Notes: a model not told the origin generated them from the sequence alone. A stretch of 39,032 nt of DNA from Candidatus Babeliales bacterium (GCA_018061805.1 JAGOTL010000006.1:1-39032), one strand, 5' to 3'; shown: positions 16,910 through 26,022, numbered from the stretch's first letter. A program made the numbers and translations.

Positions 16910-17731
16910 ATGAAATTCAAATATATTATAAACTTATTTGGCATGCTCACTATTATTCAGCATACAACCATGCCTGCAAGTACAGAAACAACGCCGACAC
17001 ACTATGAAATATTAGGCATTTCAGATACAGCAAGACCCAATGAAATAAAAGCAGCGTATAAAGCAAAAGCTTTACAATACCACCCTGACAAAAATCCAAC
17101 TTCTAAAATAGAATCTGAAGAAATGTTTAAAAAAATACAAAGTGCTTATGAAGCTCTACTTAACCCACAAACCCGTCACGACTATGATCGCACGCTTCCT
17201 ACAGCCTTTCATGCTCAAGAAAGCCGTAGCACAAGACAACAACCTGATTATTACTTTACACCAGAGCCCGCAAATGAAACTGAAATAGATTTTTTTAATG
17301 CGTACCAAATTCAAAGAGATCAGCCTATTATCGTAACGCACAAAGAACGCGACCTTATTAAAAACGCACTCAAACATGTTATACAAATAGTGAATGCAAA
17401 CAATCAAACAATATCGAATCTGTCACGGTACGATGATGCAAGATTGTATAATTATTTACAATCATTACCATCTAATTTTTACCTCAATTTTCCTAAAGTA
17501 ATAAAATATTTTTTATCTGAAGCCATAAAAAGCAATCCTCAAGCTTATTCAAAATTATCTTGTTTTAAATATTTTACAGAAAACTCATTTGTTAAAACAC
17601 CAACAGACATGCAATTTGTGCCCTTAAATCAACACACAAAAAGAGTACTTGATACGTACAGAAATATGTTCACTGATATCACAACAGATTCTCAAGGAAC
17701 AATAACCGCAATAGAAGTTGGAACCTTATAA
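16910..17731 (+). CDS. Exported J-domain protein, paralogue 1, 273 aa
   Basis: The ATG at 16910 starts a signal peptide (MKFKYIINLFGMLTIIQHTT, then MPAS). A J domain follows immediately: HYEILGISDTARPNEIKAAY, then YHPDKN with the HPD that stimulates Hsp70 ATPase, then AYEALLNPQTRHDYDR. There is no G/F region, zinc finger or DnaJ C-terminal domain, so it is not a canonical DnaJ. The remaining about 170 residues are shared with paralogue 4 (YY.xPEP, VTHKERDLI, and a D..GT...IEV ending). A J domain outside the cytoplasm would lack a bacterial DnaK partner, suggesting a host Hsp70 target (inference). Confidence 0.85.
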   Translation: MKFKYIINLFGMLTIIQHTTMPASTETTPTHYEILGISDTARPNEIKAAYKAKALQYHPDKNPTSKIESEEMFKKIQSAYEALLNPQTRHDYDRTLPTAFHAQESRSTRQQPDYYFTPEPANETEIDFFNAYQIQRDQPIIVTHKERDLIKNALKHVIQIVNANNQTISNLSRYDDARLYNYLQSLPSNFYLNFPKVIKYFLSEAIKSNPQAYSKLSCFKYFTENSFVKTPTDMQFVPLNQHTKRVLDTYRNMFTDITTDSQGTITAIEVGTL

Positions 17732-17761
17732 AAAAGTAATGTACCTAAAAAGGAGGGCCTG

Positions 17762-18535
17762 ATGAAATTAAAATACACGATAAGCGCATTATGCTTACTT
17801 GCTCTATTTACGCATACAACTATGCCTGCAAGTACAGGACAAGCACCTCAACCAAACAATCCTTTTGCTATAAGTCAGGATCAACTCGATGATTTTGATA
17901 CAAGCCAAGCACGTAACATACTCAACACCATGCCTACTGAAAGCATAAACTCACTTTTAAAAAATATGTATTACGGAACCATACACATTGACATATGGCC
18001 ACAATATGAATCTTTATTAGATAATAGCAACCTTTCTCAGCAACAGCGAAATATAATATTACACCATATTATTAGACACACATTAATGATTAATTTTCTT
18101 TCTTACACCGCACCAATAGAAATTCCAAGAGATTTCCACCCAGCATACCTGAAAAAACTATCAAATTATCTACAAGAAATCTTAGAAACATTAACATTAC
18201 TACCCTATGAACAGATTTGCGAACTTTTAAAACAGCCCTTTTTTCAAAAAATAGGATACTTCTCTGTAAAACCATACATACACTTATTACAAAACAAAAA
18301 CCTAACCCCATCACAACGTTATACCATACTGCAAAATCTTGCCGGATCTTACAGGGCGATGAATGAACTTACACACAGTTACGACATGCAAGATCAGCAA
18401 CTACCATTTTTTAATTTAGATAAAAAATCATATGAAATATTATTACCTGCCATATCCCAAGCTCCAAAAAAGAATCGTATGCGTCAACATAATTTAGATT
18501 TTATAGAAAAACGCCTATCGCAGGCAAATGAGTAA
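17762..18535 (+). CDS. Exported protein of the J-cluster without a J domain, 257 aa
   Basis: GGAGG precedes the ATG. The signal peptide (MKLKYTISALCLLALFTHTT, then MPAST) is nearly the same as those of its neighbours, but no J domain or HPD follows. The mature protein is helical and contains a duplicated unit: LP/MP..xI..LLK, then Y..LLxNxNL(S/T)xxQRxxIL, seen at YESLLDNSNLSQQQRNIIL and YIHLLQNKNLTPSQRYTIL. It lies between paralogues 1 and 3 in the same operon. Function unknown. Confidence 0.8.
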   Translation: MKLKYTISALCLLALFTHTTMPASTGQAPQPNNPFAISQDQLDDFDTSQARNILNTMPTESINSLLKNMYYGTIHIDIWPQYESLLDNSNLSQQQRNIILHHIIRHTLMINFLSYTAPIEIPRDFHPAYLKKLSNYLQEILETLTLLPYEQICELLKQPFFQKIGYFSVKPYIHLLQNKNLTPSQRYTILQNLAGSYRAMNELTHSYDMQDQQLPFFNLDKKSYEILLPAISQAPKKNRMRQHNLDFIEKRLSQANE

Positions 18536-18558
18536 AAAAATAAAAAAAGGAGGACCTT

Positions 18559-19074
18559 ATGAAATTAAAATACATGATAAGCACATTATGCTTACTTGCT
18601 ATCTGTACGCATATCACTATGCCAGGAATAAGCAGAACTTCTTCACCATCGCCCTATCAAACTTTAAAAATTGCCAATACAGCTACGCAGAAACAAATTG
18701 ACAATGCCTATCAGAAACTTTATAAAGAAGCTCGAGATGCTCGAGAAAGATTTTTAATACATAAAGCTTATGAAGCTATACGTGATCCACGGCAGCGTCA
18801 TGAATATAACCAAAAAGTAGCTGTTGCTACTACCCAGCAACAACAGCTATCTTCTACGGTACAAGAATATCTAGAAGCTCATAAAAGAAAAGCTAGACAA
18901 CAAGTTGCTCAAGCAAGAGCCGAAATTCTTCTACAAAGATTAGAAAATGAACCATTAACGCAAGAATTACAAGATGAATTCAACAATCTTATACCAACAT
19001 TGGATGAACTCAACCAAGAAAATGCAGAATTGGTACAAAAGTTAAAACATATGTCTACAAAATTCACAATATAA
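18559..19074 (+). CDS. Exported protein with degenerate J domain, 171 aa
   Basis: AAAGGAGG precedes the ATG. The signal peptide ([20 protein letters not shown], then MPG) matches its neighbours. A J-like segment follows ([20 protein letters not shown], then [17 protein letters not shown]) that keeps helix I/II and helix IV features, but the HPD loop is missing and helix III contracts. It therefore cannot stimulate an Hsp70 in the standard way. The C-terminal 90 residues form a likely coiled coil. It could be a regulatory decoy or a decaying copy. Confidence 0.8.
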   Translation: MKLKYMISTLCLLAICTHITMPGISRTSSPSPYQTLKIANTATQKQIDNAYQKLYKEARDARERFLIHKAYEAIRDPRQRHEYNQKVAVATTQQQQLSSTVQEYLEAHKRKARQQVAQARAEILLQRLENEPLTQELQDEFNNLIPTLDELNQENAELVQKLKHMSTKFTI

Positions 19075-19087
19075 AAAAGACAAAACT

Positions 19088-19957
19088 ATGAAATTAAAAA
19101 ATATAATACTGAGTGCATTATGCTTACTTACTATCTGTACGCATACAACTATGCCTGCAAGCACAGAAACAATGCCGACATACTATGAAATATTAGGTAT
19201 TGCGCCAAATGCTTCATCAGAAGAAATAAAAAGAGCGTATAAAGCACTCGCCTTGAAATGGCATCCTGATAAGAACGTTACTGCTACGTCGTCAGAAAAA
19301 GATTCAGCCGAAGCAATGTTTAAAAAAATAAACCAAGCTCATGAAATTTTATCTGATGATACCAAACGCCAACGATATAATGCTATGTTATCAAGAGGCC
19401 CTCAAACAATGCCTATATATTCAACTTCAACAACAGAAGAAAGACCTTGGTATTACGAGCCAGAACCAAGCAGACCAGCAAACCGAATACCTATGAATGG
19501 ATCAGAAAAACGTTTTGTTTCACAATATAATATTGTACGAAACTATCAAAATTTTGTAACACAAGCAGAAAGAAACCTGATTGAACAATACTATAAATCC
19601 ATGTACCAAAAAATCCACGAAAAAAATGATCTATTTACCTTATGGGTTCAAAATGCAGATCATAAGGATATAGTAGATTACTTTAACTATTTATTACCAC
19701 AGGATTATCGTAATTTATCAAAATTACAAAAAATGAATTTAAAAAACAAAATAATGCAAAATCCTGGCATGTATAGACATGCACCATTCGTACGAGATAT
19801 TATGGAAGCTGACCTCCGACCTTCAAGCTCCGACATACAAGTAAGTGGAAACAGTATTCATAAAATATTTACTAACAGATACGATGGTTCACGCGTAAGC
19901 ATCGACTTTAATATTGACGGTACACTCCAAGACATAGAAGTCTCTGAAATAGCATAA
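19088..19957 (+). CDS. Exported J-domain protein, paralogue 4, 289 aa
   Basis: The signal peptide reads [20 protein letters not shown], then TMPAST. An intact J domain follows: [26 protein letters not shown], and [15 protein letters not shown]. The C-terminal region aligns with that of paralogue 1 ([27 protein letters not shown]). No other DnaJ domains are present. Its start is 13 bases after the stop of the degenerate copy, so all four genes likely share one transcript ending at the terminator at 19962-19992. Confidence 0.87.
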   Translation: MKLKNIILSALCLLTICTHTTMPASTETMPTYYEILGIAPNASSEEIKRAYKALALKWHPDKNVTATSSEKDSAEAMFKKINQAHEILSDDTKRQRYNAMLSRGPQTMPIYSTSTTEERPWYYEPEPSRPANRIPMNGSEKRFVSQYNIVRNYQNFVTQAERNLIEQYYKSMYQKIHEKNDLFTLWVQNADHKDIVDYFNYLLPQDYRNLSKLQKMNLKNKIMQNPGMYRHAPFVRDIMEADLRPSSSDIQVSGNSIHKIFTNRYDGSRVSIDFNIDGTLQDIEVSEIA

Positions 19958-19961
19958 TTCA

Positions 19962-19992
19962 AAAAAAGCCTCGGCACAACCGAGGCTTTTTT
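19962..19992 (+). terminator. Bidirectional terminator between J cluster and phoH
   Basis: A GCCTCGG/CCGAGGC stem flanked by A and T runs closes a CACAA loop. The A-run/T-run symmetry lets it end both the J-protein operon and the convergent phoH-like gene. Confidence 0.9.
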
Positions 19993-20010
19993 AATACCTA
20001 GTAAATATAC

Positions 20011-21447
20011 TTACAATAATTCTTGTACCAATCGTGACAACTCACTACGCTCACTCGTTGGTAGAAACACTGATCCAAAGATCTGTTGTCCTTTAAATCT
20101 ATCGGTTGCAACCACAAGTCCATTGGTTGAAAAATCAAGATACGGTACATCGATCTGGTACGGATCACCTGACAAAATAATTTTACTGTCTGCAGCTACA
20201 CGGCTGAGCAAGGTTTTAACTTCATGTGCTGTTAAGTTTTGCGCTTCATCAATAAAAATAAATTGACGCGCTATCGAGCGACCTCGCATGTAGGTAATAG
20301 CTTCCAAGCTCACTTTGTGCTGATTGATTAATTCATCAAGCGAACCCATTGGCTTAACAGGACGCTGTTTGTGATGAGGATTACGATGCTCTCTTTTTTT
20401 ATGATTGAATCGACGATTTTTTTGACGGCGACCTTCTTCATAATAATTTGACGACTCACGTTTCTCAAAAAATGATGCTGCCTGAGTTTGCGCTATCAAA
20501 TGAGCAATCATATCAACGTTGTCATACATTGGTTGCATCCAACCATGTAATTTTTCCTGCACGTCACCTGGTAAAAATCCAATATCATGACCAAGCGGTA
20601 CCACCGACCGAGCAATAGTCATTTTATAATAGGCTTCGCTGACAAGCACGTTGTACAACCCTACAAAAAGAGTTAAAAATGTTTTTCCTGTTCCCGCAGG
20701 ACCGGTGAGTGACACCATCGGAAGTTCAGGATCAAACAAAAGATCAAGCGCCATCAACTGATGCATATTTTTAGCATAAATTGGCCAATGAACCGATGGC
20801 TGAACCACTTCTTTATAAAGTCCGCCACCGCGATAACGAAACAATCGATTATTATATTCATTACCCTGACTGTACAAAGCTACAAACTCATTACAAAATA
20901 TTTTTTTATCTTCTGCCAGTTCACGCAAAATAGCAGGGCTTTCGCGACGAAGATCCATACCTGAGACAGTATGCTCTTGCCAGCCTTTGTAATAATTTTC
21001 AGAAAGCACCAAACCGCGAACATAGTCTTGCGAACGAATGCCTAAAGCATCTGCTTTAATGCGAGCATTGATATCTTTGGTAACAAACACAACACTGTGA
21101 CCAGCTTCTTGTTGTGCTACAGCAAGCATTAAAATTTTATTGTCGGTGATATCAACTTTTAATCGAGGTTGACGTACCGTTTGATCATCAAACAAAATTT
21201 GAATCTGAGTACCGTCTTCAAGTCGTACACCATCTTTAAGAGAACCAAAGGACCTAATTTTGTCTAAATGACGAGCAATCAACCGAGCGCTTGCGCCACG
21301 ACTCGAATGCTCAACTTTAATTTTATCCAATTCTTCTAGAACAAAAATAGGTATACCAAGGCGCGCCTTAGGAAATCTAAAAATAACTTCCGGATCTTCA
21401 ACGAGCACATTCGTATCTAAAATATACAATTGCTCTTTCTCTGACAT
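20011..21447 (-). CDS. PIN domain-PhoH ATPase fusion (PhoH2 type)
   Basis: The 478-aa protein has an N-terminal PIN nuclease domain (YILDTNVLVEDP at 8-19 with acidic Asp11; VFVTKDINARIKADALGI near 120-137) and a C-terminal PhoH ATPase with Walker A GPAGTGKT at 249-256 and Walker B FIDEAQN at 398-404, plus LSGDPYQID. PhoH2 proteins of this order are reported as ATP-dependent RNA helicase/RNases. Between the Walker motifs is a basic low-complexity insert (about 330-365, KKREHRNPHHKQR) that may bind RNA. GAAAGGA precedes the ATG, with a TATCAT box further upstream. Confidence 0.92.
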   Translation of the reverse strand: MSEKEQLYILDTNVLVEDPEVIFRFPKARLGIPIFVLEELDKIKVEHSSRGASARLIARHLDKIRSFGSLKDGVRLEDGTQIQILFDDQTVRQPRLKVDITDNKILMLAVAQQEAGHSVVFVTKDINARIKADALGIRSQDYVRGLVLSENYYKGWQEHTVSGMDLRRESPAILRELAEDKKIFCNEFVALYSQGNEYNNRLFRYRGGGLYKEVVQPSVHWPIYAKNMHQLMALDLLFDPELPMVSLTGPAGTGKTFLTLFVGLYNVLVSEAYYKMTIARSVVPLGHDIGFLPGDVQEKLHGWMQPMYDNVDMIAHLIAQTQAASFFEKRESSNYYEEGRRQKNRRFNHKKREHRNPHHKQRPVKPMGSLDELINQHKVSLEAITYMRGRSIARQFIFIDEAQNLTAHEVKTLLSRVAADSKIILSGDPYQIDVPYLDFSTNGLVVATDRFKGQQIFGSVFLPTSERSELSRLVQELL

Positions 21448-21584
21448 GCAAATCCTTTCTTATGATACAACCAGAATTATGTCTGATTTTTAGAAAAAAA
21501 CGTTGGTAGTGTACTACAGTTAACTATGAAAAGATATACTTGATAGCCCGCAGCATATGTTTTACATATATTTTTCATTAAAAC

Positions 21585-22031
21585 TTATGAAGCAAATTCT
21601 GTAGAAGCCGTATCAAAAGGTTCATTTTGCACAAAAGATGCCCCGTGACGCAAACTACTATCACACACTTCACCAGCAAAACATCTTGGACATGTTTTTT
21701 CACCTGGACACCGTAAAACTTTTACCCAAGAATCTGCTGAATACGTAGGTGAACCAGGTTGACTGCTTACCTCACGCATAGTCGAATCGGAAATAGTACG
21801 ATCTTGTTGTACAGGCAATGTTGTATGATGTGCCGAACTTGTAGCACTTTGCGCACGCTTGATGGTATGCTCCTGCACAACATGTACGACAATCGATGAT
21901 GTTTTTTGAAGCGTTGTTGGTTGCCGCTGCAAATGTGGTTGCGTTTTAGATCTTGCAAGCTCAGATCCAGCATCAGCACCGTACATATTTGTTAAACTTA
22001 AAAACATCATACAAAACATGTGCATCTTCAT
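21585..22031 (-). CDS. Exported four-cysteine protein, copy 1, 148 aa
   Basis: AAGGGA precedes the ATG. A short signal peptide is visible (MKMHMFCMMFLSLTNMYGAD). The middle is Ser/Thr/Gln-rich and likely disordered. The C-terminus carries MREVSSQPGSP and a Cys cluster CPGEKTCPRCFAGEVC (C-x5-C-x2-C-x5-C). The neighbouring gene encodes a paralogue with the same order. The cluster could bind a metal or form disulfides after export. No family is recognised. Confidence 0.7.
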   Translation of the reverse strand: MKMHMFCMMFLSLTNMYGADAGSELARSKTQPHLQRQPTTLQKTSSIVVHVVQEHTIKRAQSATSSAHHTTLPVQQDRTISDSTMREVSSQPGSPTYSADSWVKVLRCPGEKTCPRCFAGEVCDSSLRHGASFVQNEPFDTASTEFAS

Positions 22032-22080
22032 GCGTTAATCCCTTTTAAATAAATTTACAATGATCCTGTAACAATCAAAT

Positions 22081-22545
22081 TCATTGGACACATCTTTTTG
22101 TTAATCCATCTGAGACAAATACTTGCTTACAGCGATTACCCGATTGGCACAGCAGACAATTTTGACCAGAACAAGATAAAGCAATCAACCAAGAAGGCTG
22201 CGCTTGACTCACGGGTGATGCAGCTAAACTGCTTGCTTCACGTACCGTGTTATTTGAACCATTACGACTTTCTGCAGGACTGTATAAAGATCCTGATTGC
22301 ATACTATTATGACGACTATGACCCAGCGATGCAGAACGATGATGTGCTTGTAAACGATCAACTGTTTTTTCCATTGCTACCGTCACATATTTTTCTTCAG
22401 AAGATTTAACACAACCAACAGATGCCAACAACCCCCTGACACATTCACACCAAGATTTTGAGGCCTGCTTGCCTGATTCATGACTCGCAACCAAACTACT
22501 AGAAAAATATAGTACAACGTACAAAAGAACATATACATAGTTCAT
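22081..22545 (-). CDS. Exported four-cysteine protein, copy 2, 154 aa
   Basis: The ATG at 22545 is chosen over an adjacent GTG because AAGG lies 6 bases before it. The signal peptide reads MNYVYVLLYVVLYFSSSLVA. A disordered Ser-rich middle is followed by VREASSLAASP and CSGQNCLLCQSGNRC (C-x4-C-x2-C-x5-C), the same architecture as copy 1. An extra Cys pair (CEC) near residue 34 is not in copy 1. The two genes are 50 bases apart and form an operon reading toward phoH. Confidence 0.7.
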   Translation of the reverse strand: MNYVYVLLYVVLYFSSSLVASHESGKQASKSWCECVRGLLASVGCVKSSEEKYVTVAMEKTVDRLQAHHRSASLGHSRHNSMQSGSLYSPAESRNGSNNTVREASSLAASPVSQAQPSWLIALSCSGQNCLLCQSGNRCKQVFVSDGLTKRCVQ

Positions 22546-22584
22546 CACATACCTTTTTCTAAAAACATTCTTTATTTTACGATT

Positions 22585-22625
22585 GATACCGTATAACCTT
22601 ATACCGATACTGTATAACTATAACC
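22585..22625. promoter_or_regulatory. Tandem repeat in a divergent promoter region
   Basis: Two adjacent near-copies of about 20 bases (22585-22605 and 22606-22625) share GATAC(C/T)GTATAAC. The first contains the palindrome GTATAACCTTATAC. They lie between the divergent 154-aa and 298-aa genes, with TATAAC boxes that could serve as -10 elements. A shared operator is possible. Confidence 0.35.
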
Positions 22626-22644
22626 CCTTCAATTCAACTACATT

Positions 22645-23541
22645 ATGAAAAAAACATATATCTTGATACTTTGCAGCATCGTAAATCCACTCATCATACA
22701 AGCCGTATCTGAAAGAGATACTTTTAAAAAATTAGAACAAATAGAACAACATCTAGACAAGCTCACCAAAATAATGGAAAAACAAGAGGAACGCGAACAA
22801 GATCGTCAGCAAGCTCAGAAAAAAGCGTTCTTACAACGATTGCAGCAACAACAGCAAGATGATCTTGCGGCGCAACAACAAAGTGTTAAAAAAACTATTT
22901 TACTAGGATTACTACAATACACCTGCTTACATGTAGCGCCTCAAATTATAGCGCACATTGAAGCAATGCTGATCAGAAAATTAACTGAAAAAACGTTAGA
23001 CGGCCTTGACCGCGTTACCGGTGAAATCATTGGTTCTCGCATTCCGCTGTTTGAATTTCGATTTGGCCAGTGGCTGACAATGCCCGATGATGAGCGAGCA
23101 CAGCAAAATCTAATACGAAAATTCTGCAACCAAGATCCTAAAATAAAAGATTTATTCACAGAACGCAGCGACTTACAAAAAATAACACCTGATGATGTCA
23201 GAAAAGCTCTGATCCAAGATATTAATAATTTAAACAGACAACGAAGCACAAAAACGCCACAATTTATTGATGTCACAGATATAAAAAAACCTGAAGATCT
23301 TGCCGCTCTTTTGGGCATTGATATCTCAGATATGACACCTGAAGATCTTGCCGCTTTTTGGGACTCTGCAAAAAAAGCTCAATCTGCAAAACAAACTCAG
23401 AGCACATCAACACCCTCATCTGCCAATTCAACACAATCCAAAAAGCCAGAGAGTGATTCTTTAAACGTATCACCTTTAAACAGTAGTGATGAATTAAATA
23501 ATTTATTGGGTCGGAAACAACAAGAGCATCGAACAGAATAA
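22645..23541 (+). CDS. Exported coiled-coil protein, 298 aa, unknown
   Basis: The signal peptide is MKKTYILILCSIVNPLIIQA. Residues 25-80 form a charged, Gln-rich coiled coil (EQIEQHLDKLTKIMEKQEER). A hydrophobic helix (TILLGLLQYTCLHVAPQIIA, about 84-103) follows. Then comes a duplicated short unit, KPEDLAALLGIDISDM and TPEDLAAFWDS (about 211-238), and a Ser/Thr-rich tail. No clear Shine-Dalgarno is seen. No family is recognised. It stands between a repeat-bearing divergent promoter and thrS. Confidence 0.75.
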   Translation: MKKTYILILCSIVNPLIIQAVSERDTFKKLEQIEQHLDKLTKIMEKQEEREQDRQQAQKKAFLQRLQQQQQDDLAAQQQSVKKTILLGLLQYTCLHVAPQIIAHIEAMLIRKLTEKTLDGLDRVTGEIIGSRIPLFEFRFGQWLTMPDDERAQQNLIRKFCNQDPKIKDLFTERSDLQKITPDDVRKALIQDINNLNRQRSTKTPQFIDVTDIKKPEDLAALLGIDISDMTPEDLAAFWDSAKKAQSAKQTQSTSTPSSANSTQSKKPESDSLNVSPLNSSDELNNLLGRKQQEHRTE

Positions 23542-23572
23542 AAGCGCCATTTCATACCCTGCAAAAAACTGT

Positions 23573-23578
23573 TATACT
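23573..23578 (+). promoter_or_regulatory. Candidate -10 box for thrS
   Basis: TATACT lies 54 bases upstream of the chosen ATG. The -35 region matches poorly. Confidence 0.3.
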
Positions 23579-23632
23579 TTAACCATAAAATATTAAATCT
23601 CTTGCATGAGGTCAGCCCTCAAAGGATTGTAC

Positions 23633-25363
23633 ATGAAAATAAGCAAACATAACGAAGAACAGTTACAAGTACTTCGTCACTCTGCTGCGCACTTACTGGC
23701 ACAAGCGGTCATGGAACTTTTTCCACGTACCAAGCTCACCATTGGGCCTGCTACCAAAGATGGTTTTTTTTACGACATGCTACCAGAAACCAACTTTAAA
23801 GAATCTGACTTGCCGCTGATTGAAGCACGCATGAAAGAGTTAGTTGCAAAAAATTATAAGATTCAGCATTCCGAAATCTCAAAAGAGCAAGCTCGGGCAA
23901 TGTATCATGATAACCCTTTCAAGCTTGAACTGATTGATGGCATACCTGGTGACACCGTAGGACTTGCAACACAAGGTGATTTTTCAGACCTTTGCCGTGG
24001 TGGTCACGTCGCAACAACAGGTGAACTGGGCAATTTTATGCTCACAGGACTTTCTGGATCATACTGGAGAGCCGATCAAAAAAATGCTGCGCTCCAACGA
24101 ATTTCAGGAACTGCATTTTTCACATCACAAGATTTAGAAAACCACATCAAGCAAAAAGAACTTGCTGCATTGTACGATCATCGTAAACTTGGCAAAGAAA
24201 TGGATCTTTTTTCTTTCCAAGAAGAAGGTGTCGGATTTCCTTTTTATCACCCAAAGGGTGCTTTCATTTACAACAAACTCAAAGAGTTTATCCGATACAT
24301 TTGGCAAAATAATGGGTACCAAGAAATTATCACACCTACTATTTTGGACGTAAACCTTTGGAAACAGTCAGGTCACTACAATCATTACAAAAAACATATG
24401 TATTTTTGTACCATCGAAGACAAAGAATACGCAGTCAAACCCATGAACTGTCCTGGCTCAATTTTGGTGTACAAGCAACGAATTCACTCATATCGCGAGT
24501 TACCATTGCGACTTGCTGAATTTGGTCATGTGCATCGATTTGAATTGTCTGGTGTACTGCATGGATTATTCCGCGTTCGTGCTTTTACCATCGATGACAC
24601 ACATATGTACTGTGCACCTGAACAGATTGAAGCACAAATCATCAGCTCAATTAACACCATTGAAAAAGTTTTAACGACCTTTGGCCTAAGCTCAATTCAA
24701 TACGCAGTTTCAACTAAACCTGAAAATGCTATTGGCAGCGACGAGCTCTGGACAACTGCAATCGATGCGTTAAAAAACGGTCTGACAAAATCGGGCAAAG
24801 ATTTTGAAGTCTATGAAGGTGAAGGTGCTTTCTATGGTCCTAAAATAGAAATAACCGTTTTTGATAGCATGGGCCGCGCATGGCAATGTGCAACTCTGCA
24901 AGCAGATTTCTTTATCGCTCAAAACTTTGATGTTCACTACATCAACAACAAGGGCGAAAAACAACATCCAGTAGTTTTACACCAAGCACTCTTGGGTTCA
25001 TTTGAACGATTCTTTGGTATCATTTTGGAAAACTACAAAGGCCATTTCCCATTCTGGTTATGCCCGACACAAATCAAAATAATTCCAATTACCCAAGATC
25101 AACTACCGTATGCCCAAAAAATTGCTGCGGCTTTGCATGAACACAATATTCGCTACGAAGTAGATGAAAGCAGCGAGCCTTTATCTGCAAAGATTAAGGT
25201 GGCACAGCTTGAACGTATTCCATGGATGCTCGTTCTTGGTAAAAAAGAAGTCGAACAAAACACGATCACTTTACGCCATGTTGATGGTAAACAAGAATTT
25301 GGCTTAACGCTTGAGCACATTGTGACACAAGCAAAAGCATTAAATGAGATACAAAAGATATAA
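23633..25363 (+). CDS. thrS: Threonyl-tRNA synthetase, lacking the TGS domain
   Basis: ThrRS charges tRNA-Thr and removes misloaded serine. The ATG at 23633 follows AAAGGAT; an in-frame ATG at 23606 has no site. The protein begins directly with the editing domain (RHSAAHLLAQAV with its HxxxH, and DLCRGGHV), so the N-terminal TGS domain of about 60 residues is absent and the length is 576 aa instead of about 640. The class II core shows MNCPGSILVYKQ, RLAEFGHVHRFE, VRAFTIDDTHMYC and LHQALLGSFERFFGIILE. The anticodon-binding domain is intact at the C-terminus. Confidence 0.96.
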   Translation: MKISKHNEEQLQVLRHSAAHLLAQAVMELFPRTKLTIGPATKDGFFYDMLPETNFKESDLPLIEARMKELVAKNYKIQHSEISKEQARAMYHDNPFKLELIDGIPGDTVGLATQGDFSDLCRGGHVATTGELGNFMLTGLSGSYWRADQKNAALQRISGTAFFTSQDLENHIKQKELAALYDHRKLGKEMDLFSFQEEGVGFPFYHPKGAFIYNKLKEFIRYIWQNNGYQEIITPTILDVNLWKQSGHYNHYKKHMYFCTIEDKEYAVKPMNCPGSILVYKQRIHSYRELPLRLAEFGHVHRFELSGVLHGLFRVRAFTIDDTHMYCAPEQIEAQIISSINTIEKVLTTFGLSSIQYAVSTKPENAIGSDELWTTAIDALKNGLTKSGKDFEVYEGEGAFYGPKIEITVFDSMGRAWQCATLQADFFIAQNFDVHYINNKGEKQHPVVLHQALLGSFERFFGIILENYKGHFPFWLCPTQIKIIPITQDQLPYAQKIAAALHEHNIRYEVDESSEPLSAKIKVAQLERIPWMLVLGKKEVEQNTITLRHVDGKQEFGLTLEHIVTQAKALNEIQKI

Positions 25364-25368
25364 TTAAC

Positions 25369-25397
25369 AAAAGGGGCTTTTCAATAAGCCCCTTTTT
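25369..25397 (+). terminator. Rho-independent terminator of thrS
   Basis: A GGGGCTT/AAGCCCC stem with flanking A and T runs closes a 6-base loop, five bases after the thrS stop. Confidence 0.92.
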
Positions 25398-26022
25398 AAT
25401 TCCCCAATTATTTAATTTTATTTTAACTGCGTTGGCATTTACGATCCGGTTATTACTTTCAATCAAATCTTATGAGGACCCTTCAGGCCAGGGTCTTGGC
25501 CTTTAAGTGGTTTTGCCACCACTTAAAAAACGGGCATCTAAGGAGGTATCCTTAGATATCCTCGAAGGCTATCTCATACAATTTACTAAATATTTTTTCC
25601 TACCAAAAAAATATTTTTAACGTAAATCGTAACGGATAGCTGGTCGAATCATTTTTATAAATAATTTGTAATGTCCATTTGCACCAAAGGTGCCACAATA
25701 TAAATACAATGATTGGTTATTTACTCTGAAACAACAAAAAACTTTGAATTATTTTTAATAAAAAACTTGCCGGCCCAGCTATCCGTTGTGATGCAGCCGT
25801 TAAGTATTTTTCTTCATGAAAAATACAAGGCGAGTCATAACATGATAGCGTCGGAGATTGTTAAGAGTGCTCTCTTAACTGTCCGTTTCCCAAGTGGTGA
25901 CAAGACCATTTGGGAGCCAAGTCCGCGGCTTGAGCGGACCGAAAGATATAGATAATACAATATCAATCGGACTCGAAATCAAAAAATAATTTTTACTGTT
26001 TTGTAATTCCACAAAACAAATC
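25398..26022 (-). repeat. Long palindromic repeat element, copy B, inverted relative to A
   Basis: The gap between thrS and the GNAT gene holds a second copy of the element at 9268-9987, in reverse orientation. Its hairpins are at 25502-25527, 25536-25557 and about 25590-25616 (matching A's right arm), then 25804-25826, 25860-25879 and 25889-25914 (matching A's left arm). The cores AACGGATAGCTGG lie at 25631-25643 and, inverted, 25775-25787. The left end aligns with A to the ACTGCGTTGGC segment near 25427. The outer 57-bp repeats are eroded, and only the right end keeps the TTTTGTAATT..ACAAAA end near 26000-26020. Boundaries are approximate. No gene is seen inside. Confidence 0.8.
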
